A stretch of DNA of 6,466 nt from Psychrobacter sp. (GTDB taxonomy: Bacteria > Pseudomonadota > Gammaproteobacteria > Pseudomonadales > Moraxellaceae), in contig JAHHUJ010000121.1 in NCBI GenBank assembly GCA_020024075.1, positions 1-6,466 on the forward strand, in the 5' to 3' direction. Shown in pieces: positions 1-5,275 of the stretch. The notes under the pieces were generated by a model, which did no database searches, was not told the DNA's origin, and saw only the letters and a list, made by a program, of their open reading frames with translations. Position numbers and translations under genes: made by a program. Each line of letters starts with the position of its first letter. The stretch's first letter is position 1.

Positions 1-552
1 TTGGAGTCGACTGATAACCTCAGCTGTTTTAGCTGCTGGCAGTGCGGCCATTGGTAAAAACTCTTTTAATCCCATAATAGCAATCTGAGCTGGAGCATTG
101 ATACGACAGGCCCATGGAATTGAGATTGCCTCAACAAACGTTGGGGTGATATGACCAAACCCTTTATCTTGCATAGATTTTTTTAGCACTAAGGAGCCAT
201 AATTCCCAGGCATCACCACAATGATATGATTATCCGTTAGATACGGAAGCATGACATCAAATAACACCTCCTGTGCAAATGAAGGCACAGGCATCAATAT
301 AATTTCAGAAAACGCGACAGCCTCAGCCATATCACGGCTAAGCTTATGAATTGGCTCAAAGCCGCTATACAATAAAGCAACCCCAGCTAACTCAGATAAA
401 GCTTCAACCCCCCCTTTTTCTTCGATATCGCTCAGAGGCTGATCAAATCCTGGGGAACCATACAAGCAAACATCGCAACCACTCTTGGATAGGTGATAAG
501 CTGCAGTAAGACCTGCATTACCCGCACCCATAACGGTAACTGTATTAGGCAT
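1..552 (-). CDS. Opine-dehydrogenase-like NAD(P) oxidoreductase, N-terminal 184 residues (3' end outside window)
   Basis: The frame is open from an ATG at 552 to the left edge, giving 184 residues. The first residues read MPNTVTVMGAGNAGLTAAYH, a beta strand followed by a GxGNAG dinucleotide-binding loop (residues 9-14), so this is a Rossmann-fold NAD(P) enzyme. Further on, MPVPSFAQE (about 87-95) and VVMPGNYGS (about 112-120) resemble the conserved strand ends of the octopine/nopaline dehydrogenase family. Known members reductively condense an amino acid with a 2-oxo acid; they are usually about 360 residues, so roughly half is missing, including the catalytic C-terminal domain. The start is well supported: AGGAG lies 7 nt upstream (560-564). 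It is separated from the upstream aminopeptidase gene by a terminator and has its own promoter and a palindrome at the predicted transcript start. The substrate cannot be inferred. A ketopantoate-reductase-like or other 6-phosphogluconate-dehydrogenase-fold enzyme is the main alternative. Confidence 0.75.
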   Translation of the reverse strand, partial: MPNTVTVMGAGNAGLTAAYHLSKSGCDVCLYGSPGFDQPLSDIEEKGGVEALSELAGVALLYSGFEPIHKLSRDMAEAVAFSEIILMPVPSFAQEVLFDVMLPYLTDNHIIVVMPGNYGSLVLKKSMQDKGFGHITPTFVEAISIPWACRINAPAQIAIMGLKEFLPMAALPAAKTAEVISRLQ

Positions 553-557
553 TTTTA

Positions 558-564
558 CTCTCCT
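558..564 (-). promoter_or_regulatory. Ribosome binding site of the opine-dehydrogenase-like gene
   Basis: On the minus strand AGGAGAG precedes the ATG at 552, with 7 nt between AGGAG and the start codon. This near-consensus Shine-Dalgarno sequence fixes the start of the gene. Confidence 0.75.
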
Positions 565-585
565 ATTGAGGCATGTAAAAACCTG

Positions 586-607
586 TTAGTGAATATATGT
601 ACACTAA
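586..607. promoter_or_regulatory. Operator-like 22-bp imperfect palindrome at the predicted transcript start
   Basis: The arms TTAGTG (586-591) and CACTAA (602-607) are perfect inverted repeats around a 10-bp AT-rich centre, which itself shows partial symmetry. The element lies just downstream of the predicted -10 box (611-616) and covers the predicted start of transcription, where a repressor would block RNA polymerase. The size and symmetry fit a dimeric helix-turn-helix regulator. No regulator gene is present in the window, so its identity is unknown. Confidence 0.4.
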
Positions 608-610
608 ATA

Positions 611-639
611 ATAGTAGAGGCATTAATTCTTGCTGTAAA
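611..639 (-). promoter_or_regulatory. Candidate sigma70 promoter of the opine-dehydrogenase-like gene
   Basis: On the minus strand TTTACA (634-639) and TACTAT (611-616) are separated by 17 bp. The -35 box matches 5 of 6 consensus positions and the -10 box 4 of 6. Transcription would start near 604, giving a leader of about 50 nt before the ATG at 552. The surrounding region (about 600-720) is very AT-rich, so another -10-like hexamer could be used; TTGTTT with TATTAT 18 bp downstream, slightly further upstream, is a weaker alternative. Confidence 0.45.
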
Positions 640-761
640 GAAAAATATTTTAATTATTTTTAATAATAGTTTAACTATATATTAATAAACAACTTTCTTG
701 TTTTACGGTATTTGGGTGCTTATTAAAATTTGGGCGTTTATTAAAAAATAGACAGTAACAC

Positions 762-792
762 AAAAAAAGCCGCCTAAACTTTAGGCGGCTTT
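762..792 (-). terminator. Rho-independent terminator after the Xaa-Pro aminopeptidase gene
   Basis: AAAGCCGCCTAAA (766-778) pairs perfectly with TTTAGGCGGCTTT (780-792); allowing a loop of a few bases, the effective stem is about 11 bp and GC-rich at its base. In the minus direction the hairpin is followed by seven T (762-768). It lies 57 nt past the stop codon at 850. The plus direction has only three T, so it should act mainly on leftward transcripts. Confidence 0.9.
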
Positions 793-849
793 AGTGTTTG
801 AGACGAATAACAAAATATGAATAACGAACTTAATGAGTTAAATAACCGA

Positions 850-2673
850 TTAAATGGCTTTGGTACGCTCTGTTAGCCATGCTAGTGCCTCACCCTCAAC
901 ACGGTCTTTTAGCTCATTGTAAACATGACTGTGGTAGTCATTTAGCCACTCAATTTCGTCTTGAGTCAATAGACTTGGGTTCACCAGACGGGTATCGATG
1001 GGACACAAAGTGACGGTCTCAAAGTTTAGATAATGACCAAACTCTGTCTCTTGTGGCGTTGGTACTGGCTGGTTGATGACTAGGTTTTCGATGCGAATGC
1101 CCCAACGACCCTCACGGTATAAGCCAGGCTCATTACTGCTAATCATGCCTACTTTCATCGCACGCTCTGGCGGATTGCTGGCAGCATAAGCAATTACTTG
1201 TGGGCCTTCATGCACGTTTAAGAAGTAGCCCACACCATGACCGGTACCATGACCATAATCCATCTGAGCTTGCCATAAAGGCGCACGGCAAATAGCGTCA
1301 ATTAATGGCGAAGCAATGCCGTCTGGGAAGCAAGCTTTGGCTAACGCAATGTGTGCTTTTAATACTAGGCTAAAATCACGTTTTTGGCCTTCATTAACGT
1401 TACCAATACCCACCACACGGGTAATATCAGTAGTGCCGTTTTGATACTGAGCACCTGAGTCGATTAGAAGCAGACCGTCGCCGTCTAGATAGCTAAACTT
1501 CTCCTCGGTAGCACGATAATGTGGCAGAGCGCCGTTTGCGTTAAAGCCTGCAATGGTTGGGAAGCTAGGCGATACATAATGTGGCTGCTTACTACGTACG
1601 TCAATTAACATGCTGTCCACATCCAGCTCACTTAAGCGCTCCCCTTGTGCTAAGCGCGCTTCAAACTCACTAAAGAACTCACACAGTGCGGCGCCATCTT
1701 GACGCATCGCTTCACGCACATGCTCAATGTCCTCGACTGATTTCACTGATTTGAGTAAGCTACTTGGGGCAATTTGCTCAATCATGGCAATGTCATCGCC
1801 TAAGTCATTTAGGGTACCGACCGCCACTTTATTGGGATCTAATAGCAATAAATCATCTGGCGTCAATTCACTTAATGCGCCTTGAACTTGATCATAATCT
1901 GCCACACTAATGCCAGCATCACTCAATAGCTTGGCAATGTCCTCACCCACTTTGGCGCTATCGATATAAAGCGTCGCCTTGTCCGCTGTGACAATCATGT
2001 GTGCCAAGAATACTGGGTTGTAGTCCACATCACTACCGCGTAGGTTAGTCAGCCAAGCCAAATCATCTAAGCTTGAGATAAGGTGATGAGTGGCGCCAAT
2101 CTCTTGCATCTGCGCTCGCACCTCAGCCAACTTCTCGGCAGCAGACTGTGACACAAACTGTGCATCATGAGCATACAGCGGAGCCATAGGTAACGCCGGA
2201 CGCTCTTGCCAAATCTCACCCAATAAATCCAGCTCAGTAATTAGACGAATGCCGTCCTCTTCACTGTCTGCCACTGCATCGAAAGCATCTAATAAGCGAT
2301 CTTGTTCAGTCAGTGACAACACGTTGCCATCGATAGCCACACTATCGCCAGCATCTAAATTCTCTGCCAACCACTGCGCGTGATTGGGCGAGCCAGGCTG
2401 CAGCTTTTGTAGCGTAATACCGGTATCTTCTAATTGCGCAGCGGCTTGTACCCAATAGCGACTATCAGCCCACAGACCTGCGAAATCCTGAGTTACAACC
2501 AAGGTACCCACAGAGCCAGTAAAGCCAGACAACCATTGACGCCCTTGCCAATATTCAGGTAGGTATTCTGATAAATGTGGGTCAGCTGATGGGATGATAA
2601 TGGCGCTGATGTCGTTGTTTTTTAGGACTTGGCGTAATTGACTGATACGCTCTTGGATTACAGATTTGTTCAT
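850..2673 (-). CDS. Xaa-Pro aminopeptidase (aminopeptidase P, peptidase family M24B), long three-domain form
   Basis: This 607-residue metallopeptidase should remove the N-terminal residue from peptides whose second residue is proline, in the cytoplasm (no signal peptide is visible). The N-terminal creatinase-like domain covers about 5-140, a second similar domain about 160-310, the pita-bread catalytic domain about 315-540, and a C-terminal M24 extension about 545-607. All five expected metal ligands are present: D405 and D416 (11 apart), H479 within GHGTGHGVG, E515 in SNEPG and E529 in RIEN. The supporting histidines H385, H475 and H488 are also there. The length resembles eukaryotic cytosolic aminopeptidase P rather than the roughly 440-residue E. 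coli PepP, so I do not assign pepP. The start chosen is the ATG at 2673, with AGAGGA 5 nt upstream. A longer frame begins at a TTG at 2748, but that codon sits inside the previous gene's terminator hairpin. Confidence 0.93.
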   Translation of the reverse strand: MNKSVIQERISQLRQVLKNNDISAIIIPSADPHLSEYLPEYWQGRQWLSGFTGSVGTLVVTQDFAGLWADSRYWVQAAAQLEDTGITLQKLQPGSPNHAQWLAENLDAGDSVAIDGNVLSLTEQDRLLDAFDAVADSEEDGIRLITELDLLGEIWQERPALPMAPLYAHDAQFVSQSAAEKLAEVRAQMQEIGATHHLISSLDDLAWLTNLRGSDVDYNPVFLAHMIVTADKATLYIDSAKVGEDIAKLLSDAGISVADYDQVQGALSELTPDDLLLLDPNKVAVGTLNDLGDDIAMIEQIAPSSLLKSVKSVEDIEHVREAMRQDGAALCEFFSEFEARLAQGERLSELDVDSMLIDVRSKQPHYVSPSFPTIAGFNANGALPHYRATEEKFSYLDGDGLLLIDSGAQYQNGTTDITRVVGIGNVNEGQKRDFSLVLKAHIALAKACFPDGIASPLIDAICRAPLWQAQMDYGHGTGHGVGYFLNVHEGPQVIAYAASNPPERAMKVGMISSNEPGLYREGRWGIRIENLVINQPVPTPQETEFGHYLNFETVTLCPIDTRLVNPSLLTQDEIEWLNDYHSHVYNELKDRVEGEALAWLTERTKAI

Positions 2674-2678
2674 AATAT

Positions 2679-2684
2679 TCCTCT
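2679..2684 (-). promoter_or_regulatory. Ribosome binding site that decides the aminopeptidase start
   Basis: On the minus strand AGAGGA stands 5 nt before the ATG at 2673. It supports this ATG over the upstream in-frame TTG at 2748, which overlaps a terminator stem. The protein from this ATG starts MNKSVIQERISQLRQ, the expected N-terminus of a creatinase-like domain. Confidence 0.75.
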
Positions 2685-2698
2685 GAATTAATGGTGTA

Positions 2699-2727
2699 TT
2701 TTTATTGTGTCTTTTGCCAGTTTTAAA
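2699..2727 (-). promoter_or_regulatory. Weak candidate promoter of the aminopeptidase gene
   Basis: Minus-strand TTTAAA (2722-2727) and TAAAAA (2699-2704) are 17 bp apart, each matching 4 of 6 consensus positions. Because a strong terminator ends just upstream, a promoter is expected in this gap of about 60 bp, and this is the best candidate I can see. Read-through from the transporter gene is the alternative. Confidence 0.25.
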
Positions 2728-2730
2728 TAC

Positions 2731-2763
2731 AAAAAAACGTGTTACCAATATGGTAACACGTTT
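2731..2763 (-). terminator. Rho-independent terminator after the peptide transporter gene
   Basis: AAACGTGTTACCA (2735-2747) and TGGTAACACGTTT (2751-2763) form a perfect 13-bp stem with a 3-nt loop. In the minus direction it is followed by seven T (2731-2737). It lies about 91 nt past the transporter stop codon at 2855 and just upstream of the aminopeptidase gene, so the two genes are probably separate transcripts. The plus direction has only three T. Confidence 0.88.
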
Positions 2764-2854
2764 GATGTTTGCAACCGTTTTCAGTTAGTAAATAGCTTAA
2801 AAGACAGTTGCTAATCTATAGCTTATTTAAATAGCATTTTTCAAACATGCTTGT

Positions 2855-4429
2855 TTAAACCGTATGGCGCTGTTCATCTTCAGCTTCACTACGATCTAAC
2901 ATGGCTCTTACTGGCTTCGATAGTACCAATAAGATTAATGCGGTTACCACCAAGAATATAGTCATTGTGGTAAATAAGCTAGGTAGCCCTTCAATGGTAT
3001 CCGCTGAAACGTGACCGCCGAAGAAGGCCGCTACTAAGTTACCCATCGCCAATGAAGTGAAGAATAGACCCATCATCTGACCTTGCATACCTTTTGGGGC
3101 AAGTTTGGTCATAGAGGACAGTCCCACTGGGCTTAATGCCAGCTCACCTAGAGTCAACAACAACAAACTACCGGTTAGCCATAAAGGCGATACCAAGGTA
3201 TCAGGATTGGCAACGACCAGCTTGGAGGCCATAATCATCAAGCCAAAGCCTGCTGCTGCCAGTAACATACCCAATGAGAACTTAGCCATGCTATTTGGCT
3301 CAAGATTACGCTTGCCTAACCACACCCAGATCACACTGACAATCGGAGCCAACATCAAGATAAAGATAGGGTTTAATGACTGAAACCAGATACTTGGAAT
3401 GTCAAATCCAAACACATTTAGGTCAGTATAACGATCAGCAAATAAGTTAAATGAGGTCGGCTGCTGCTCAAAGCTTGACCAGAATAAGGTCGAACCAATA
3501 ATTAGAATAAAACAAATCAGCAGACGCAGTTTATCGGTTTTATCAAGCTTAGGAGAAATAAACATGTAAGCGAAATACAACAACACCATACCAGCAATGA
3601 TATAGGTCATATATTCAGCGACCATACTTGGGTTAAACGGCATAATCCCTGTGGCAATCAGTACAATCAGCGCAATCAGAACGGCTAAGAACAACCCCAC
3701 CCAGCGTCCTATATGTTGATACTGATCGTTAGCCGTCTCCCACTCAGGGGTGATGCCTTGAGCTTTGGCAAATCGCTTCAAGTTCTTTCGGGCAGCAAAG
3801 CGGTATACCAGTAGTGATACCAGCATTCCTAAGCCCCCTACGCCGAAGCCGACGTGCCACATTTGTCGTTCTTGAAACAGCCCCACAATAAGCGCAGCCA
3901 ACAAGGCACCAATATTAATACCCATATAAAATAAGGTAAAACCGCCATCACGGCGTGCGTCACCCTTGGGATATAATGCCCCTACCATGACCGAAATACA
4001 GGTCTTAAATAGTCCTGAGCCTAGGACAATACAGACCAGACCAATAAAAAACATCGACATGCCAAATAAAGCCGAAAGCGCGATAAATAAGTGACCTAAG
4101 GCAATAATAATACTGCCCCACCACAAGGCACGCTCTTGACCCAGCCAGTTATCAGCGAGCCAGCCACCCGGCACTGCTGCAAGATACAAAGTACCGGCAA
4201 AAATACCGTAAATGGCCGAGGCTGTAGCATCATCAAAGCCAAAGCCACCACTACTAATGGAGGCCACCATAAATAGTACCAATAGGGGACGAATACTATA
4301 GTACGAAAAGCGTTCCCACATTTCGGTAAAAAACAAAGATCGCAGCGGCTGAGGATGGCCCATAAAGCCATTGTCTAACGCTTGTGCTTCAGCGGAAGGT
4401 CCTGTCCGATTTGAGTCTGCATTACCCAT
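2855..4429 (-). CDS. Proton-dependent oligopeptide transporter (POT/PTR family, MFS)
   Basis: This 524-residue inner-membrane protein should import di- and tripeptides with protons. The POT signatures are all visible: E36-x-x-E39-R40 in TEMWERFSYY at the first membrane helix with R47 further along, the LADNWLGQ loop (91-98), K142 in GSGLFKTCIS, the FYMGINIG signature (167-174), FEQQ around E321, and E429 in GELALSPVGLSS. These correspond to the proton-coupling and peptide-binding residues known in bacterial POT transporters. Hydrophobic segments are consistent with about 14 helices, the usual bacterial number (12 plus two linking helices), and the length is typical. The glycine that normally follows the ERFSYY motif is serine here (S45). 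The start ATG has AAGGA about 9 nt upstream. It lies just upstream of an X-Pro aminopeptidase, which fits peptide utilisation, but a terminator separates them. The dtpT-like label is plausible; substrate preference cannot be read from sequence. Confidence 0.92.
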   Translation of the reverse strand: MGNADSNRTGPSAEAQALDNGFMGHPQPLRSLFFTEMWERFSYYSIRPLLVLFMVASISSGGFGFDDATASAIYGIFAGTLYLAAVPGGWLADNWLGQERALWWGSIIIALGHLFIALSALFGMSMFFIGLVCIVLGSGLFKTCISVMVGALYPKGDARRDGGFTLFYMGINIGALLAALIVGLFQERQMWHVGFGVGGLGMLVSLLVYRFAARKNLKRFAKAQGITPEWETANDQYQHIGRWVGLFLAVLIALIVLIATGIMPFNPSMVAEYMTYIIAGMVLLYFAYMFISPKLDKTDKLRLLICFILIIGSTLFWSSFEQQPTSFNLFADRYTDLNVFGFDIPSIWFQSLNPIFILMLAPIVSVIWVWLGKRNLEPNSMAKFSLGMLLAAAGFGLMIMASKLVVANPDTLVSPLWLTGSLLLLTLGELALSPVGLSSMTKLAPKGMQGQMMGLFFTSLAMGNLVAAFFGGHVSADTIEGLPSLFTTMTIFLVVTALILLVLSKPVRAMLDRSEAEDEQRHTV

Positions 4430-4446
4430 AGTCTTAATTCCTTAGT

Positions 4447-4475
4447 TATATAACCGTTAAACATACCGCTCTCAA
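4447..4475 (-). promoter_or_regulatory. Candidate proximal promoter of the transporter gene
   Basis: Minus-strand TTGAGA (4470-4475) and TATATA (4447-4452) are 17 bp apart, matching consensus at 5 and 4 of 6 positions. However, transcription would start near 4440, inside the AAGGA ribosome binding site (4439-4443), so the message would lack part of its leader. This makes it less likely than the distal candidate despite the better -35 box. Confidence 0.3.
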
Positions 4476-4484
4476 CTGTACAGT
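4475..4484. repeat. Perfect 10-bp palindrome upstream of the transporter gene
   Basis: ACTGTACAGT is self-complementary over 10 bp. It overlaps the -35 box of the proximal promoter by one base and would lie in the leader of a transcript from the distal promoter. It could be a regulator site, but it is short and might occur by chance. Confidence 0.3.
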
Positions 4485-4494
4485 GAACTCAGTC

Positions 4495-4503
4495 TATATA
4501 GCA
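4495..4503 (-). promoter_or_regulatory. Candidate distal extended -10 promoter of the transporter gene
   Basis: On the minus strand TGC precedes TATATA, an extended -10 arrangement that can work without a good -35 box. Transcription would start near 4488 and leave a leader of about 59 nt containing the ribosome binding site and the 10-bp palindrome at 4475-4484. Confidence 0.35.
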
Positions 4504-4565
4504 GTCTCTACAGCAAGCAGTTATGTCACAATCATTTCAAAATTTGTGGAGTAATAGCCTGATAT

Positions 4566-4584
4566 TTTATTTTGTTAAAATAAA
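4566..4584. repeat. AT-only inverted repeat upstream of the transporter gene
   Basis: TTTATTTT (4566-4573) and AAAATAAA (4577-4584) are perfect 8-bp arms around GTT. It is followed 3 bp later by a second inverted repeat (4588-4607). Low base complexity makes chance formation fairly likely. Confidence 0.35.
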
Positions 4585-4587
4585 GTA

Positions 4588-4607
4588 TTGTTTCATGTGC
4601 GAAACAA
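4588..4607. promoter_or_regulatory. Operator-like 20-bp inverted repeat upstream of the transporter gene
   Basis: TTGTTTC (4588-4594) and GAAACAA (4601-4607) are perfect 7-bp arms separated by 6 bp, a layout typical of sites for dimeric regulators. It sits about 160 bp before the transporter start and 13 bp past the end of the terminator region of the neighbouring gene. No T-tract follows, so it is not a terminator. Confidence 0.4.
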
Positions 4608-4637
4608 GCGGTAAAGCAAAATTAGTGACGTTATATT

Positions 4638-4675
4638 AAAAAAACCCGCTCTATCATATAGATAGAGCGGGTTTT
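4638..4675 (-). terminator. Rho-independent terminator after the acidic membrane protein gene
   Basis: AAAACCCGCTCTATC (4641-4655) and GATAGAGCGGGTTTT (4661-4675) form a perfect 15-bp stem with a 5-nt loop. In the minus direction it is followed by seven T (4638-4644, partly within the stem), 40 nt after the stop codon at 4715. The four T at the other end could give weak activity in the plus direction, but no plus-strand gene is present. Confidence 0.92.
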
Positions 4676-4714
4676 AGCCTATTTTAAATGGCTTTAGATT
4701 ATCAAGACTGTCAA

Positions 4715-5095
4715 TTACTGAGCGGTTTCAGTAGCCTCTGCAGTCGCTTCAGCTTCTGTTGGAGCAGCTTCTTGGGTTGCAGGTTGTGTCTCTGTAGCTT
4801 CTGCTTCAGCGGCGGTATCAGCTTCTGCTTCAGGTTCAGCAGTTGCCGTAGCCTCGTCTGCTGGCGCATCTTCAGTTGTTGCCGCCTCTGCTTCGGCTGC
4901 AGGCTCTGCAGTTGCTTCTTCAGCAACCGCTTCTTCAGTGGTTTCTTCTACAGCAGCTTCAGGCGCTACATGCTTGTCTGCAGGGCGTAAAAAGGCTGAA
5001 ATACCAATAAGAAGTACGATAGCCAAAAACGCAGCAGTCCCTACCATAGCGTAGGCAAATTCTTTCTTTGGTTTATTTTGGCTTGCATCTGCCAT
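4715..5095 (-). CDS. Small single-pass membrane protein with a long Ala/Glu/Thr-rich acidic tail, function unknown
   Basis: The 126-residue product has a short N-terminus with K8, K10 and K11, one hydrophobic segment at about 14-36, then R37 and K41, and a tail from about 44 to 126. I count 26 Glu/Asp and no Lys or Arg in that tail; the rest is mainly Ala, Thr and Pro. The lysines before the helix fit an N-in topology with the tail in the periplasm, but R37 and K41 on the other side make this uncertain. The tail is low-complexity and probably disordered. The start ATG is preceded by AGGTGA (5099-5104). A strong promoter with a long leader and a strong terminator indicate that it is a real, separately transcribed gene. 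It follows lnt without a clear terminator between them. I do not recognise a family; low-complexity tails evolve quickly, so a membrane-anchored spacer, or a TonB/TolA-like or SPOR-less relative of cell-envelope proteins, are only guesses. Confidence 0.8.
   Translation of the reverse strand: MADASQNKPKKEFAYAMVGTAAFLAIVLLIGISAFLRPADKHVAPEAAVEETTEEAVAEEATAEPAAEAEAATTEDAPADEATATAEPEAEADTAAEAEATETQPATQEAAPTEAEATAEATETAQ
4796..4938. repeat. Short direct repeats in the acidic-tail coding region
   Basis: AGCTTCTGCTTCAG occurs at 4796-4809 and again at 4820-4833 (24-bp period). GCTTCTTCAG occurs at 4914-4923 and 4929-4938 (15-bp period). Both periods are multiples of three, so gain or loss of a unit would keep the frame and only change tail length. 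Confidence 0.6.
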
Positions 5096-5098
5096 AGG

Positions 5099-5104
5099 TC
5101 ACCT
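5099..5104 (-). promoter_or_regulatory. Ribosome binding site of the acidic membrane protein gene
   Basis: Minus-strand AGGTGA precedes the ATG at 5095 by 3 nt. The spacing is a little short but usable. No other start upstream of the membrane segment is in frame with a better site. Confidence 0.55.
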
Positions 5105-5132
5105 ATCTGTATAATTTGATAAAGGTTTAAGA

Positions 5133-5202
5133 AGAGGGGTTCCTCTGCCATATAGTATTTAATTCATGTGGTAACTTGTCTACGTTACAGCTAATGACCA
5201 CA
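5133..5202 (-). other. Potential RNA structure in the leader of the acidic membrane protein gene
   Basis: Two pairings are possible within the predicted leader. TGTGGT (5167-5172) can pair with ACCACA (5197-5202), with AAC/GTT (5173-5175 with 5184-5186) extending it across a bulge. AGAGG (5133-5137) can pair with CCTCT (5142-5146) around a 4-nt loop. I do not recognise a known riboswitch or thermometer, and stems this short may be incidental. Confidence 0.25.
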
Positions 5203-5245
5203 CCTCAGCACTATATCACAGTCAGAACCGATCACATATCTTGCT

Positions 5246-5275
5246 ATTATATCGCAATTTGCTACCTTTTGTGAA
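5246..5275 (-). promoter_or_regulatory. Strong candidate sigma70 promoter of the acidic membrane protein gene
   Basis: Minus-strand TTCACA (5270-5275) and a perfect TATAAT (5246-5251) are 18 bp apart; the -35 box matches 5 of 6. Transcription would begin near 5239, about 144 nt before the start codon at 5095. This is the best promoter match in the window. It lies between lnt and the small gene, so the small gene need not depend on lnt transcription. Confidence 0.65.

Larger units (their letters stand above)
553..849. other. Intergenic region between the aminopeptidase and opine-dehydrogenase-like genes
   Basis: This 297-bp AT-rich gap holds, in transcription order, the aminopeptidase terminator (762-792), an AT-rich stretch (about 640-730), a candidate promoter (611-639), a palindrome (586-607) and a ribosome binding site (558-564). 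I see no small gene or RNA gene in it. Confidence 0.7.
2674..2854. other. Intergenic region between the transporter and aminopeptidase genes
   Basis: This 181-bp gap contains the transporter terminator (2731-2763), a weak aminopeptidase promoter (2699-2727) and its ribosome binding site. A weak 5-bp hairpin (AAACA at 2843-2847 with TGTTT at 2852-2856) overlaps the transporter stop codon but has no T-tract. TAAATAGC occurs twice in the AT-rich part. No gene is seen. Confidence 0.6.
4430..4714. other. Intergenic region between the acidic membrane protein and transporter genes
   Basis: The 285-bp gap contains the terminator of the acidic protein gene (4638-4675), two inverted repeats (4566-4584, 4588-4607), two promoter candidates and the transporter ribosome binding site (4439-4443). 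I see no gene. Confidence 0.6.

Noticed and set aside
405..420. Possible frameshift at a run of seven C (408-414) in the opine-dehydrogenase-like gene
   Set aside because: The frame reads cleanly on both sides and family-like motifs continue after it, so the run is in frame here.
3105..3383. Plus-strand open frame of 92 codons inside the transporter gene
   Set aside because: It lies antisense within a fully conserved POT coding region and shows no recognisable domain.
4096..4371. Second minus-strand frame inside the transporter gene
   Set aside because: It is an out-of-frame shadow; the main frame carries all POT motifs through this stretch.
4475..4484. LexA (SOS) box at ACTGTACAGT
   Set aside because: The classic box needs CTG and CAG separated by 10 bp; here they are only 2 bp apart.
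4711..4926. Minus-strand frame rich in Lys, Gln and Leu overlapping the acidic tail
   Set aside because: It is a shifted reading of the same low-complexity DNA; the other frame has a start signal, membrane segment and sensible layout.
4688..4990. Plus-strand open frame of 100 codons, rich in Cys, Phe and Ser
   Set aside because: It is the reverse complement of the Ala/Glu-rich tail gene; its odd composition follows from that gene's repeats, and no ribosome binding site or promoter supports it.
5044..5151. Possible leader peptide starting at the ATG at 5151 (about 35 codons, overlapping the acidic protein start)
   Set aside because: No ribosome binding site precedes it, the frame differs from the real gene, and there is no run of regulatory codons typical of attenuation.
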